Positions 32,174 through 41,524 are shown, counted from the stretch's first letter. The stretch is DNA of 64,000 nt from Myxococcales bacterium (GCA_016720595.1 JADKKI010000018.1:62001-126000); one strand, 5' to 3'. Translations and numbers: made by a program. The notes: a model not told the origin generated them from the sequence alone.

Positions 32174-32184
32174 GTGCCATCTCC

Positions 32185-33816
32185 TCAGGCGCCGCGGCGG
32201 GGCCTGCGACGACGCCGTGCGATCAACCCACTGGCCCCCACCAGCAACGCACCACCGAGCAGACCATTACGGTCCGTCGCCTGGCAACCGCAGCCGCTCT
32301 TCTTCTTCGCCGGCTCCGACGTCGCCACGGCGCTCCCCGACGCAGGTGTCGGGTTGGTGGCCCCACCGGGCGTCGAGGCCGTCGCGCTGGTCGCGAGCCG
32401 AGCACCCGTCTTCAGATCGATCTCGGGCACGTCCTGGAGCACCGAGGTCGCGAGCACGACCTGGCCACGCGGCGCGAACGCGAGATCCAGCGCGGGCTTG
32501 GTCCCCGTCGGCGTGTAGCCCGGTCGCGCCATGACGTCGCGCGGCGGGCCGCCCCAGCGCCCGCGCACGGGTTGCGCGCACGTCAGCGGACCGGTCCACG
32601 GATGGCGCACCGCATAGCGACCCTGGAAGTTGTTGTCCGAGGCGGCGACGGCGCCCTCCTCGAGCTTGCCGCCCGAGGTCAGGTGCTCGCGACCGCCGGC
32701 GATCGGCTTGGCCTCCTTGAATCCCAGGTCGTCCTTCATGTCCTTGCCGTACCGCGCGTGGAGCCGCGTCAGCACGAAGTCCGCGTTGCCATACGCGGTG
32801 GGCTGCTCCGACGAGCCCTGGAGCACGTCGGCGCCGAGCGTGAGGAAGTCGCTCTGGTCGAGCGCGGGCCCCGGGCACGGATCGCAGGTCGTGGCCTGCC
32901 ACGCGTACTCGGTGACCACCGCGCCCGGGTTCTTCTCGACGGTGCGATCGAACAGCGCGGCGTAGAACGCGCCGAACTTGTCCTTCACGGACTCGGCGAC
33001 ATCGAGGTTGGTGGGGATCGTGACGTTTGGATAGTTGCTCACCTCGTAGCGCTGGTGCGGCGCGAGGATGTTGACGATCAGGTCCTGCGTGCCACTCGAG
33101 TTTGCGAGCCCGAGCCGGATCGGCAACGCGAACTCCTCGCTGTCGTAGTGAAACCGCAGCGGCGACAGCGCCGCCCGATTGCCGACGAACGTCACCTTCT
33201 TGGGATCGACCTTCGCGACGAAGAACTTCATCCCACCTTCGACGTACGGCCGGAGCAGCGGCACCGCGCCATCAGGGATCGTGTAGTTCTCCTGACGCAG
33301 CCAGGTGTCGAGCCCCGTGGCCTCCTTGGCCGAGAGGATCAGGATGTTGTACTCGCCGACCACGAACTTGGCCTCGATCGTCACGCCGAGGTCCTTCGCC
33401 ATCCTGCCGTCAGCGGTCGCCATCGGCGCCGGCATCGGAACACTCATGTTCCTCACCTCTCCGTGGGTGTCGTCCCGCCCGCACGGATCCTGCTCCCAGT
33501 ACTCGACCAGCCGCGGCGCGCCCATCTGCTCGACGTGCGCGAACACGTCCTTCGTGAGCGTCTTGACGTCCGCCTTCTGCAGCACCACCGGCACCGGCAC
33601 CACCATCGCGAACGCCTCGGGCGGCCCCTGGTAGTTGTTCTGCATCGACAGCACGGTCCGCGTGCCCATCCGCATCAGCACGACCTGGGTGGCGTCGTTG
33701 AACATCTTCTGATCACCGCCGGCCACGTAGAAGCCGCAGAAGGCGTGCGCTCGGGGCGCTCCTCCGAGGAGCAGGGCGGAGGCCGCGACGGCGGCGAGCG
33801 TGTGGACGTGCTTCAT
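32185..33816 (-). CDS. DUF2330 protein with MYXO-CTERM-like tail
   Basis: The intact member of a three-gene tandem, 543 residues. Signal peptide ending PRAHA, the FCGFYV start, TQVVLMRMGTRTVLSM, LVEYWEQDPC, KFFVAKVDPKK, CDPCPGP and GRYAVRHPWTG blocks. A Pro/Thr/Ser-rich linker precedes GCGCQATDRNG, a hydrophobic segment and an Arg-rich end, the pattern of a MYXO-CTERM sorting signal. Function of DUF2330 is unknown. As the first gene of the operon it is followed by both paralogues and the pentaheme cytochrome, so a shared envelope role is likely. Confidence 0.88.
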   Translation of the reverse strand: MKHVHTLAAVAASALLLGGAPRAHAFCGFYVAGGDQKMFNDATQVVLMRMGTRTVLSMQNNYQGPPEAFAMVVPVPVVLQKADVKTLTKDVFAHVEQMGAPRLVEYWEQDPCGRDDTHGEVRNMSVPMPAPMATADGRMAKDLGVTIEAKFVVGEYNILILSAKEATGLDTWLRQENYTIPDGAVPLLRPYVEGGMKFFVAKVDPKKVTFVGNRAALSPLRFHYDSEEFALPIRLGLANSSGTQDLIVNILAPHQRYEVSNYPNVTIPTNLDVAESVKDKFGAFYAALFDRTVEKNPGAVVTEYAWQATTCDPCPGPALDQSDFLTLGADVLQGSSEQPTAYGNADFVLTRLHARYGKDMKDDLGFKEAKPIAGGREHLTSGGKLEEGAVAASDNNFQGRYAVRHPWTGPLTCAQPVRGRWGGPPRDVMARPGYTPTGTKPALDLAFAPRGQVVLATSVLQDVPEIDLKTGARLATSATASTPGGATNPTPASGSAVATSEPAKKKSGCGCQATDRNGLLGGALLVGASGLIARRRRRPRRGA

Positions 33817-33909
33817 CGTGGGAGCATAGACCCCGGCGGCCCTTGGATCCTTGGGCCGTGACGTCAGCTGCCGAGCCGCAGCGGGCTCAGCGCGAGCGAG
33901 CGGTGCAGG

Positions 33910-35382
33910 TCACGGCGCGTCGTCCTCGCGCTTGACCACGCGCGCCGCCGGCAGATCCGGCAGCGAGGTCTCGGCGGCCCGCGCAGCATCGGCGATCTCC
34001 GGCATCGACTCGTCGGGCAACGAACCCTTGCCGCGCACCATCGTCATGTAGAACACGCCGCCGATCGCGAGCACCACCGCGATCACCGCGCTCTCCTTCG
34101 GCTGGTTGTAGATCTGCGCGCCCGCGATCCACACCGAGAGGGCGATGAAGGCGATCGGGGTGATCGGATAGCCGAACGTGCGATACGCGGCCTGCTGACC
34201 GCGGCGCCGCAGGACGAACACCGCACTGACGGTGAGCGCCGCGAAGATCGCGAGGGTGAAGCCGACGAACCGGATCAGCACGTCGGGATCGCCGACCAGG
34301 CAGAACACGATCGCGAGCCCGCCTTGCGTGAGCACGGCCGCCAGCGGCACGCCGCGCTTGTTGTGGTGGGCGAGCTGGCGCGGCAAGGCGCGATCGATCG
34401 CCATCGCGGCATAGACCCGGGGGCCCGCCATGATCATCGCGCTGACCGACGACACCAGGGCGAGCGCGATCACGCTGGTCACCAGCTTGCCGGCGCTCTG
34501 CCCGAACAGGCTCCGCGCGGCGTGATCACCGACCTCGAACACGCCGGCCAGGCCATCCGATGGCACCGCGTAGAAGAACACCACGTTGAGCAGCACGTAC
34601 AGCAACATCACGATGCCGGTGCCGAGCAGGAGGGCGCGCGGCAGCGTGCGCTCGGGACGCTCGACCTCGTTCGCGATGTAGGCCGCAGCGTTCCAGCCCG
34701 AGTACGCGAAGCTCACGTAGATGAGGGCGGTGGCGAAGGCCATCGTGCCCACGTTCGAGAGCCCGCCGTGCTGGCTCGCGAAGTTCGACCAGCTGCCATC
34801 ACCGACGAGGAGCCCCGCGGTGATGAACACGACGATCAGGAGGACCTTGGCGGCCGTGAAGCCGGCCTGCACCCAGCCGCCGATCTTCGAATCGAAGGCG
34901 TGCAGCGCGGTGATCACCACGATCAACGCCATCGCGATCGCCTGCCCCGCTCCGAGGTGGATCGAGACCGAGAGGCTCCCGATCCCGACGCTGCCCGAGG
35001 CCCACGGCACATCGGCGTGCAGCGAGGGGACGAGCGTCGCCAGGTAGCGCGAGAACGCGAGGGCGGCGACCGCGATCGGCGCGGAGAACCCCGCCGTCAT
35101 CGAGACCCAGCCGCTCATGAACCCCGCCACCGGGTGATACGCCTCGCGCAGATAGACGTACTCGCCACCCGCGCGCGGCATCATCGAGCCCAGCTCGGCG
35201 TACGCGGCGGCGCCGCATAACGCGAGCAACCCGCCGACGACCCACGCGAGCAAGATCGTCATGGGATCGTGGAGGCTCGCGGCCTGGAACCCGGTGCTCG
35301 TGAACACCCCGGTCCCGATCATGTTCGCGATCACGATGGCCGCGGTGACGATCAGCCCGAGCCGGCGTTTCGGTGGGGTCAC
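33910..35382 (-). CDS. APC-family amino acid permease
   Basis: A 490-residue integral membrane protein with about twelve hydrophobic segments. The first contains the substrate-loop signature IANMIGTGVFTSTG, and PRAGGEYVYLREAY follows the second helix; both are hallmarks of the amino acid-polyamine-organocation superfamily. FAYSGWNAAAYIANEVERPERTLPRA matches helix 6 and its loop. The last 50 residues are a charged cytoplasmic tail. The solute is likely an amino acid, but specificity cannot be read. No operon partner; 93 bases separate it from the DUF2330 operon upstream end. Confidence 0.92.
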   Translation of the reverse strand: MTPPKRRLGLIVTAAIVIANMIGTGVFTSTGFQAASLHDPMTILLAWVVGGLLALCGAAAYAELGSMMPRAGGEYVYLREAYHPVAGFMSGWVSMTAGFSAPIAVAALAFSRYLATLVPSLHADVPWASGSVGIGSLSVSIHLGAGQAIAMALIVVITALHAFDSKIGGWVQAGFTAAKVLLIVVFITAGLLVGDGSWSNFASQHGGLSNVGTMAFATALIYVSFAYSGWNAAAYIANEVERPERTLPRALLLGTGIVMLLYVLLNVVFFYAVPSDGLAGVFEVGDHAARSLFGQSAGKLVTSVIALALVSSVSAMIMAGPRVYAAMAIDRALPRQLAHHNKRGVPLAAVLTQGGLAIVFCLVGDPDVLIRFVGFTLAIFAALTVSAVFVLRRRGQQAAYRTFGYPITPIAFIALSVWIAGAQIYNQPKESAVIAVVLAIGGVFYMTMVRGKGSLPDESMPEIADAARAAETSLPDLPAARVVKREDDAP

Positions 35383-35457
35383 GGAGTGGCCCCGCGAGGC
35401 AACGGCGAGAGCGGCAACATCGGCGCGATCGTACGTCGGCCCGCGCCGCCGTCCAAG

Positions 35458-36534
35458 CTAACGGCCGGGAACGTCGACGGGGACCGCGGGCCGCATGTTG
35501 CGATCGAGGAACGCGAGGGCATCGCGCCAGCACCTGCGTGCGGCCGGGTCCCAGACCAGGGCGTGGAACGCATGGATGCCGCCCGGGTAATACCGCGCCT
35601 CGCACGGGACATCGAGCGCGGCGAGGGCCTTCTCGAGGCGGCGCGTGTCATCGAGCAGCGGATCGCGCGTTCCCACTGGCGCGAAGAACGGCGGCAATGG
35701 CCGGTCGAGGTGCGGCTGCGCGCGGATCCCTGCGACCGCTTCCTCGAGGAGGCGCAGCGGGTCGGCCAGCTCGGTCTCGGGCCCCGGCGCCGGCGAGTAG
35801 CCATGGAGGTAGGACGCGGACGCATCGCGGATCATTCCATCGACCCAGAACGGCAGCCGCCGGCGCTGCGAGAACCTCTCGGGGCTCGACACCTGCAACA
35901 TCGCGCAGAACGGCAATGCCGCACGTGGCGTGACCCCGAGATCGAACACCTCGCGCGCCCACGGCTCGCTCCGGCGCTGGGTCGTGGCGAGCGTGAGCGC
36001 GGTGATCAGGTTGCCGCCCGCCGACTCGCCAGCCACGGCGATCCGGGTGGGATCTCCGCCGAGCTCGGCGAGGTGCCTGACCATCCAGGCGTACGCCATG
36101 CAGGTGTCCTCGATCGCCGCCGGATACGGATGCTTCGGCGCGAGGCGGTAGCTGATGTTGACGACGAGGTAGCCGAACCGGGCGAACACGAGGCCCATCA
36201 GCCAGTGCGTGTCCTTCGACAGCAGGTGGAAGGCGCCGCCGTGGACGTAGAACACCACCGGCCACGGCTTCGGGCGATGGATCGGGCGATAGATGTCGAG
36301 CTGTCGCCAGTCGGCGTGCCCCGGCCCATAGGCGATGTCGCGCTCGACCTCGACCCCATGGCGGCGGGGCGACGCCGCAGGATGCAGCTGCCCGACCGAG
36401 GCGAGTCCCTCGAAGAACGCCGAGGCAGCAGCAGAGCGAGCGCGTCGCCACAAGGTCTCGCGATACAGGCGCGGACGCGGGGCGACCGGGGAGCTGGGAG
36501 CAGGAGCGACAGCGCGGGCGGCGGTACGGCTCAA
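35458..36534 (-). CDS. Alpha/beta hydrolase, HSL-type esterase
   Basis: A 358-residue esterase/lipase of the hormone-sensitive lipase group: oxyanion motif HGGAF, nucleophile in GESAGG, catalytic Asp in GTRDPLLDD and His in GGIHAFHAL. The YRLAPKHPYPAAIEDT block is characteristic. The start is TTG at 36534, overlapping the HtrA stop (TTGA); no ATG lies near. Co-transcription with a protease is probable, but a functional link is not evident. The N-terminal 40 residues are Ala/Arg/Pro-rich and lack a clear signal peptide. Confidence 0.86.
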   Translation of the reverse strand: MSRTAARAVAPAPSSPVAPRPRLYRETLWRRARSAAASAFFEGLASVGQLHPAASPRRHGVEVERDIAYGPGHADWRQLDIYRPIHRPKPWPVVFYVHGGAFHLLSKDTHWLMGLVFARFGYLVVNISYRLAPKHPYPAAIEDTCMAYAWMVRHLAELGGDPTRIAVAGESAGGNLITALTLATTQRRSEPWAREVFDLGVTPRAALPFCAMLQVSSPERFSQRRRLPFWVDGMIRDASASYLHGYSPAPGPETELADPLRLLEEAVAGIRAQPHLDRPLPPFFAPVGTRDPLLDDTRRLEKALAALDVPCEARYYPGGIHAFHALVWDPAARRCWRDALAFLDRNMRPAVPVDVPGR

Positions 36535-37706
36535 GGGATTGGTTGCAATGTTACCTTGACCGTACGCCGTTGGCCTTCACTCTCGACGGTGAGATCGACC
36601 TCGTCTCCCACCTTGTGGGTATCGATGATTCGGAACAGGTCGCTCGAGCGGTGGACGTCGGTGGTGTCGATCTTCACGATCACGTCGCCGAGCTGCCAGC
36701 CGCCCTGGGTGGGCTGGGTGCCGCGGATCCCGGCCTTCTCGGCCGCACCGCCCGGCGCCACGCCGAGGACCACGACGCCATCGATCTTCTGCTGGGCCGC
36801 GATCTGGTCGGAGAGGATGTTCACGCCGAGGCCGGGGCGGACGATCTTTCCGCCCTTCAGCAGCTGCGGCACGATCGTGTTGATGGTGTCGACCGGCACC
36901 GCGAAGCCGATGCCGGCGTTGGCGCCCGACGGCGAGTAGATCGCGGTGTTGATCCCGATCAGACGCCCCGAGCTGTCGAGCAGCGGGCCACCGGAGTTGC
37001 CCGGGTTGATCGAGGCGTCGGTCTGGATCACGTCGAAGATCGAGCGCTGGGTCACGCTCTTGATCTCGCGACCGAGGCCGGAGATCACACCGGTGGTGAG
37101 CGTCTGATCGAGGCCAAACGGGTTACCGATCGCGAGCACGTACTGCCCGACCTTGAGCGTGGCGGACTGCCCGATCGGCAGGGGCAGCAGCTTCTGCGGG
37201 GGCGCATCGATGTGGAGCACCGCGATGTCCTTGTCTGGCGCGGTGCCGATGATCGTCGCGGCATAGGTCGAACCGTCGTTGAGGGTGACGCTCGCGCGAT
37301 CACCACCGCGCACGACGTGGAAGTTGGTGACGATGTGGCCGTCCTGATCCCACACGAAGCCCGAGCCCGTACCTTGTGGGATCTCGGTCACGTCGAGCGT
37401 CATCCGATCGCGATGGGTCTCGAGGCTCGTGATGTGGACCACGGAGCGGCTGAACTTGCCGAACACGTCGATCGTCGACTGCTCGCTGGCCCCCAGCTTG
37501 TCATCCGGACGCTGCGCGACCGGCCTGGGCTCGTAGTTCACATAGTCGCGCTGCGGCTTCCGGCGCTGCTGGACCACGGTGAACACCAGGGCACCGGCGA
37601 CCAGCAACAGCAAGACGGCGAGGACCTTGGTCAACAGGCCTGATTCGCTCATCGAACGCGGCGGAGGATTCGGCTCTCGGCTCACGGGGTAGAGGGATTG
37701 TGACAT
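36531..37706 (-). CDS. HtrA/DegP-like serine protease
   Basis: Envelope quality-control protease, 391 residues from ATG 37706. A membrane anchor (LLTKVLAVLLLLVAGALVF) near residues 24-42 is followed by a trypsin-like domain with triad H130 (TNFHVV), D160 (APDKDIAVL) and S238 (GNSGGPL), then one PDZ domain to the end. One PDZ and an N-terminal anchor match the DegS/HtrA type. The longer upstream frame is not used because it lacks a signal and overlaps trxB. Its stop overlaps the esterase start. Confidence 0.93.
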   Translation of the reverse strand: MSQSLYPVSREPNPPPRSMSESGLLTKVLAVLLLLVAGALVFTVVQQRRKPQRDYVNYEPRPVAQRPDDKLGASEQSTIDVFGKFSRSVVHITSLETHRDRMTLDVTEIPQGTGSGFVWDQDGHIVTNFHVVRGGDRASVTLNDGSTYAATIIGTAPDKDIAVLHIDAPPQKLLPLPIGQSATLKVGQYVLAIGNPFGLDQTLTTGVISGLGREIKSVTQRSIFDVIQTDASINPGNSGGPLLDSSGRLIGINTAIYSPSGANAGIGFAVPVDTINTIVPQLLKGGKIVRPGLGVNILSDQIAAQQKIDGVVVLGVAPGGAAEKAGIRGTQPTQGGWQLGDVIVKIDTTDVHRSSDLFRIIDTHKVGDEVDLTVESEGQRRTVKVTLQPIP

Positions 37707-37788
37707 GGCGGGGCGTCCCAGGGGATTACCCGTGTGGCCCTGCCTCCTATTCCGCCCCGTGTCCGCCCAGGCCTGCCTCCGTAAAGCC

Positions 37789-38733
37789 TCAGTGCGACGA
37801 CAGGAAGTGCTCGGCCTCCAGGGCGGAAGCACATCCCGATCCCGCGGCTGTGATCGCCTGGCGGTACTTCTTGTCCTGGACATCGCCCGCGGCGAACACG
37901 CCCGGCACCGACGTCTCGGTGGTCCCCGGCGTGGTCAGGACGTAGCCCTGCTCGTCACATGCCAGCTGGCCATCGAGGAACTTGGTGTTCGGCACGTGGC
38001 CGATCGCGAAGAAGAACCCCGCCGCGGCCACCGGGCGCTCGATGTTGGTCTTGAGATCGAGGACGTGGACGGTCTCGCAGCCCTGCTTGCCCTCGACCCG
38101 GGTGACCTTGTGCGAGAGCAGGAACTCGATCTTGGGGTTCTTGCGCGCGCGGTCCTGCATGATCTGCGACGCGCGGAACTCGTCGCGGCGGTGGACGAGA
38201 TAGACCTTGCTGGCGAACTTGGTGAGAAACCCGGCCTCCTCCATCGCGGAGTCGCCGCCGCCGACGACGAACATCGGCTTGTTCCGGAACATCGGCAGCG
38301 CGCCATCACACACCGCGCACGCCGAGACCCCCTTCTGCCACAGCTCGCCATCGCGCGTCCCCGGGATGTCATCGCGCTTCGCGGTGGCACCGGTGGCGAT
38401 GATCAGCGTCTTCGCCTCGCCCTCCTGCTCGTCGGTCCAGAACCGGAACGGACGCTTCGAGAGGTCGACCTTGTTGACCGTCTCGGTGTGGATGCGCGTG
38501 CCGAACCGGGCCGACTGCGCCCGGAACCGCTCGGTCAGCTCCGGCCCGCCGATACCCTCGGGGAACCCCGGGAAGTTCTCGACGTCCGTCGTGGTGGTCA
38601 GCTGACCACCGGCGGCGATCCCCCCGGCCATGAAGCCCTCAAACAGCACGGGGGCGAGGTTGGCGCGGGCCGCATAGATCGCGGCGGTGTGGGCGGCAGG
38701 GCCGCTGCCGATGATGACGACGTTCTCGGTCAT
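37789..38733 (-). CDS. trxB: Thioredoxin reductase
   Basis: FAD- and NADPH-dependent reductase of thioredoxin, 314 residues. FAD motif [10 protein letters not shown], redox pair C139-A-V-C142 in [13 protein letters not shown] motif [10 protein letters not shown] and the C-terminal FAD contact [16 protein letters not shown]. Complete and of usual length. It stands alone, divergent from the hemerythrin-like gene. [15 protein letters not shown] is the family-typical block before the dimer interface. Confidence 0.95.
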   Translation of the reverse strand: MTENVVIIGSGPAAHTAAIYAARANLAPVLFEGFMAGGIAAGGQLTTTTDVENFPGFPEGIGGPELTERFRAQSARFGTRIHTETVNKVDLSKRPFRFWTDEQEGEAKTLIIATGATAKRDDIPGTRDGELWQKGVSACAVCDGALPMFRNKPMFVVGGGDSAMEEAGFLTKFASKVYLVHRRDEFRASQIMQDRARKNPKIEFLLSHKVTRVEGKQGCETVHVLDLKTNIERPVAAAGFFFAIGHVPNTKFLDGQLACDEQGYVLTTPGTTETSVPGVFAAGDVQDKKYRQAITAAGSGCASALEAEHFLSSH

Positions 38734-38821
38734 GGAGGGGAAGGTCTAGCAAGCAGTGGATCTCGTTTCAACGACGCGGGGCGCTTGTGCGAGCACCCAC
38801 AGTGATCGATCCTCGCTGGGT

Positions 38822-40210
38822 ATGGAGCTTGCCAGCCTCGCGCAACTGGAGCGCTCGCATCGACGTCATGACGACGTGATGGCGGGCCTCCTCGAGGCCG
38901 CGCGCCGGCTCGCCGCCGGGCGCCCCGACGACGGCGACGTCGCTCGCGTCCACGACGCGGTCGCGTACTTCGCCCGCGCCGTCACCCGCCACTTCCTCGA
39001 CGAGGAGGGCTCCGTGTTCCCGCGGCTCTCGACCCGCCGCCCCGAGCTCGCCGTCGAGCTCGCCGCCCTCTCGGCCGAGCACCCTTCCCAGATCGCGATG
39101 CAGAGCGAGGTCGCGGTCGCGGCGCGGGAGCTCGACGGCGAAGCGCGCCCGAGCGCCGGCATGGCCCTGCTCGAGGCCGCCACGCGCCTGGCAGAGGCCC
39201 ACAAGGCCCACGTCGCTCGTGAGGACGAGATCTTCAAGCTCGCGCAGGACGCCCTGACCCATCAGGACGACCTCGAGATCAGCACCGAGATGGAGACCCG
39301 CCGCGATCGTGAGGACGAGCCCGGCAATGGCGGCGGACGTGGGCGCGGTGGCGGTGGTGGCGGTGGTGGTGGCGGTGGCGGCGGTGGCGGTGGCGGTGGC
39401 GGACGCGGTCGCGACGCAGCGTCTGCTGGCGAAGCCCCACGCTCGAGCTCGCGACGCGCGCCGACCCTCGCCGCGATCCCGGCTGCGATCGCGAAGCAGG
39501 CGCAGGCGGTCGCCCAGGCCGCGCCGATCACCGCGACCTCCGACAAGCGCGTCGGCAAGCCGGCGAAGTCCGCGGCCAAGACCTCGACGCGCGCGAAGGC
39601 GAAGCCTGCGGCCAAGAAGCCCGCGGCCAAGAAGCCCGCGGCCAAGAAGCCCGCGGCCAAGAAGCCCGCGGCCAAGAAGCCTGCGGCCAAGAAGCCCGCG
39701 GCCAAGAAGCCGCCGCTAACGACCCCGGAATCGGCGTCGGAATCGGAATCGGCGTCGGAATCGGCGTCGGAATCGGAATCGGAATCGGAATCGGCGTCGA
39801 AATCGGAATCGGCGTCGGCCTCGGCCTCGGCCTCGCCTACTTCTTCTTCGACTTCTTGCCTGACTTCTTATCGCCCGTCTCGTCGTCGGCGTCAGCAGCC
39901 TCGGCATCGTCGGCGCCAGCGTCGGCCTTCGCGGCCTTCGCGGCCTCGGCCTTCGCGGCCTCGGCAGCCTTCTTCGCCGCTTCCTTGGCCGCCCACTCCT
40001 CGTCCTGCTTCTTGCGGCGCTCGGCGGCCTCGCGCTCGTCCGCCTCTTCCTTCTCGCGCTTCGCGATGGCGAGCGCGTCAGGCTCGGCGGGTTCCTTGGC
40101 CTTCTCGGGCTCTTTGGCCTTCTCGACCGCCTTGGCCGCGGGCAGCGATGCCTTCTTGGCGTCCTTCTTGTCGGCGGCCTTGCCCTTGTCGGCGGCCTCC
40201 TCGTCCTTGA
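38822..40210 (+). CDS. Hemerythrin-like protein with extreme low-complexity tail
   Basis: Residues about 1-150 form a four-helix hemerythrin/HHE-like domain (ERSHRRHDDVM, VTRHFLDEEGSVFPRL, EAHKAHVAREDEIF), with histidine and acidic residues placed as in di-iron carriers. Then come a run of about 20 glycines, a basic stretch, seven AAKKP repeats (39608-39712) and Ser-Glu-Ala repeats. The frame stays open to 40210, but from about 39836 it runs antisense through lgt and becomes Arg/Pro-rich, so the true end may be near 39835 and a small frame error is likely. The AAKKP tail resembles histone H1-like DNA-binding tails. Start ATG 38822 chosen for the domain boundary. Confidence 0.6.
   Translation: MELASLAQLERSHRRHDDVMAGLLEAARRLAAGRPDDGDVARVHDAVAYFARAVTRHFLDEEGSVFPRLSTRRPELAVELAALSAEHPSQIAMQSEVAVAARELDGEARPSAGMALLEAATRLAEAHKAHVAREDEIFKLAQDALTHQDDLEISTEMETRRDREDEPGNGGGRGRGGGGGGGGGGGGGGGGGGGRGRDAASAGEAPRSSSRRAPTLAAIPAAIAKQAQAVAQAAPITATSDKRVGKPAKSAAKTSTRAKAKPAAKKPAAKKPAAKKPAAKKPAAKKPAAKKPAAKKPPLTTPESASESESASESASESESESESASKSESASASASASPTSSSTSCLTSYRPSRRRRQQPRHRRRQRRPSRPSRPRPSRPRQPSSPLPWPPTPRPASCGARRPRARPPLPSRASRWRARQARRVPWPSRALWPSRPPWPRAAMPSWRPSCRRPCPCRRPPRP
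39608..39712 (+). repeat. Seven 15-base repeats coding AAKKP
   Basis: Seven direct copies of GCGGCCAAGAAGCCC with only third-base changes in the last codon. In frame they encode AAKKP, a lysine-rich histone-H1-like tail. Copy number could vary by slippage. Confidence 0.9.
39727..39835. repeat. Hexanucleotide-type TCGGAA/TCGGCG tract
   Basis: An alternating array of TCGGAA, TCGGCG and TCGGCC units lies between the AAKKP repeats and the lgt stop codon. Read forward it gives Ser-Glu-Ser-Ala. It occupies the shared 3' end of two convergent genes. It is a typical slippage-prone sequence. Confidence 0.8.
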
Positions 40211-41144
40211 GGATCGTGCGCAGCTTCTGCTGCATCTCGCCGGAGGTCCGGGTCATGGTCTCGGCGGCCGTGCCGTTCTTGAACACGCGCGAGGCGAAGT
40301 ACGCCGCGGCGGCGAAGAATGCGATCGAGCTCCACTGCGCGAACGTCATGCCGACGTAGCGCGGATCGCTGGTCTCGGGCCGGAGGAAATCGAGGAGGAA
40401 GCGAACGGGCGCGTAGAGCACGCCGACCATCGCGGTGACAAAGCCGGCCGGCATCCGCTTGCTCGCGCGGAACGCGAGGAACAGGAGCAGCGCGTTGACC
40501 GGGATCAGGTACAGCAGCTCGATCAGGCCGAGGTTCCAGGCGCGGATGAATTCGCTGGTGCCCGGGTAGGTCTGGGCGAGGTGGGCGATGCCGCTGTTGT
40601 GCAGGACCGCGTCCCCGAACCGCGGGTAGTCCATCGCCAGGAACGCGTACCACTTGTCAGGGTCGACGGCCGCGCCGATGTGATCGGAGACCACGGTGCA
40701 GCCGATGCGGCCGATCGAGAACGCGGGGAGCAGGCCGACGAGCCCGATGTCCGCCATCAAGCGGGCGTCGAGGCGCTTCCACCACACATAGAACGCGAAG
40801 CCCATGGCTCCGCCGATGAACCCTCCGTACGACGAGATCCCCGCCCAGATCTTGAAGATCAACAGGGGGTCTGCGGCCAGCTCGTGCCACTGGTACGCGA
40901 GCACGTCGAACACGTGGGCACCAATGAAGCCGGTCACCGTGATCCAGCCGGTGAGGCCGCGGATGTGCTCGTCGGGGACGCCGTGCCACTCGGCATACCG
41001 GCGCAGGAGGCTGGCGCCGATCAGCACACCGGCAGCGACGATCACGCCGAAGGTCTGGATCGGCACGCCGGCGCCGATCGGGATCTTGAACAGCACCCCC
41101 GATTCGAAGAACGGCAGGGCGGAGGACAGGGCAGCGACGGACAT
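39837..41144 (-). CDS. lgt: Prolipoprotein diacylglyceryl transferase with charged C-terminal extension
   Basis: Attaches diacylglycerol to lipobox cysteines. Hydrophobic residues about 1-290 carry the family pattern GISSYGGFIGG, GRIGC and PVRFLLDFLRP, across about seven membrane helices. The GRIGCTVVSDHIG form departs from the E. coli GRxxNFIN motif but fits the wider family. About 140 further residues form an Ala/Lys/Glu-rich tail with KEPEKAKEPAEP-like and EAAKKAAEAAKAEAAK segments, probably cytoplasmic. The many lipoproteins in this window would be its substrates. It converges on the hemerythrin-like gene. Confidence 0.82.
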   Translation of the reverse strand: MSVAALSSALPFFESGVLFKIPIGAGVPIQTFGVIVAAGVLIGASLLRRYAEWHGVPDEHIRGLTGWITVTGFIGAHVFDVLAYQWHELAADPLLIFKIWAGISSYGGFIGGAMGFAFYVWWKRLDARLMADIGLVGLLPAFSIGRIGCTVVSDHIGAAVDPDKWYAFLAMDYPRFGDAVLHNSGIAHLAQTYPGTSEFIRAWNLGLIELLYLIPVNALLLFLAFRASKRMPAGFVTAMVGVLYAPVRFLLDFLRPETSDPRYVGMTFAQWSSIAFFAAAAYFASRVFKNGTAAETMTRTSGEMQQKLRTILKDEEAADKGKAADKKDAKKASLPAAKAVEKAKEPEKAKEPAEPDALAIAKREKEEADEREAAERRKKQDEEWAAKEAAKKAAEAAKAEAAKAAKADAGADDAEAADADDETGDKKSGKKSKKK

Positions 41145-41191
41145 GCGGGGTGGAGCCTACACCAGGGGCAGGGCCGCGCTATGATCGCGGC

Positions 41192-41524
41192 GTGATCTGG
41201 GAACCCTTCGTGCTGGCACTGTTCCTGGGGCTGATCGTGTCAGCGGGCCTCTACTTCGCCTATCTGTGGCCTTCCGTCGAACCATCCGACGAGGAACCGG
41301 TGCTGGCCGCCGCGGATTCCCGCGCCCCCGAGGCGACCGCATCCGCACCCACCACCACGGCCACGGCACCCGCCGCGACGAGCACGCCCGTCGCTGCTGC
41401 GAACCGCAGCGCCGCACTCGCCGCCAAGGACGACGAGACCCCGCTCCCTCCGGCCGCGCCGGAGCCCGACGACGACGACGACGACGATGCCCCGAAGTCC
41501 GCCGCCGCGAGCCCCGCCTCGTGA
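41192..41524 (+). CDS. Small single-span membrane protein
   Basis: A 110-residue protein starting at GTG 41192 with one membrane helix (FVLALFLGLIVSAGLYFAYL) near the N-terminus, then a low-complexity Ala/Thr/Pro stretch and an acidic run of seven aspartates. No family recognised. Its stop overlaps the GTG of the DsbA-like gene (GTGA), so the two are coupled. It could anchor or guide its neighbour; that is inference. Lgt is divergent, with 47 bases between starts. Confidence 0.62.
   Translation: MIWEPFVLALFLGLIVSAGLYFAYLWPSVEPSDEEPVLAAADSRAPEATASAPTTTATAPAATSTPVAAANRSAALAAKDDETPLPPAAPEPDDDDDDDAPKSAAASPAS

Noticed and set aside
39608..39712. Array of 15-base repeats as a possible CRISPR
   Set aside because: Units are contiguous with no spacers and encode AAKKP in frame, so it is a coding repeat.
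39836..40210. The C-terminal 125 residues of the hemerythrin-like frame as real protein
   Set aside because: They lie antisense to lgt and become Arg/Pro-rich, unlike the preceding tail; a frame slip in the repeat tract is likelier, though the stop at 40210 is given as the literal end.
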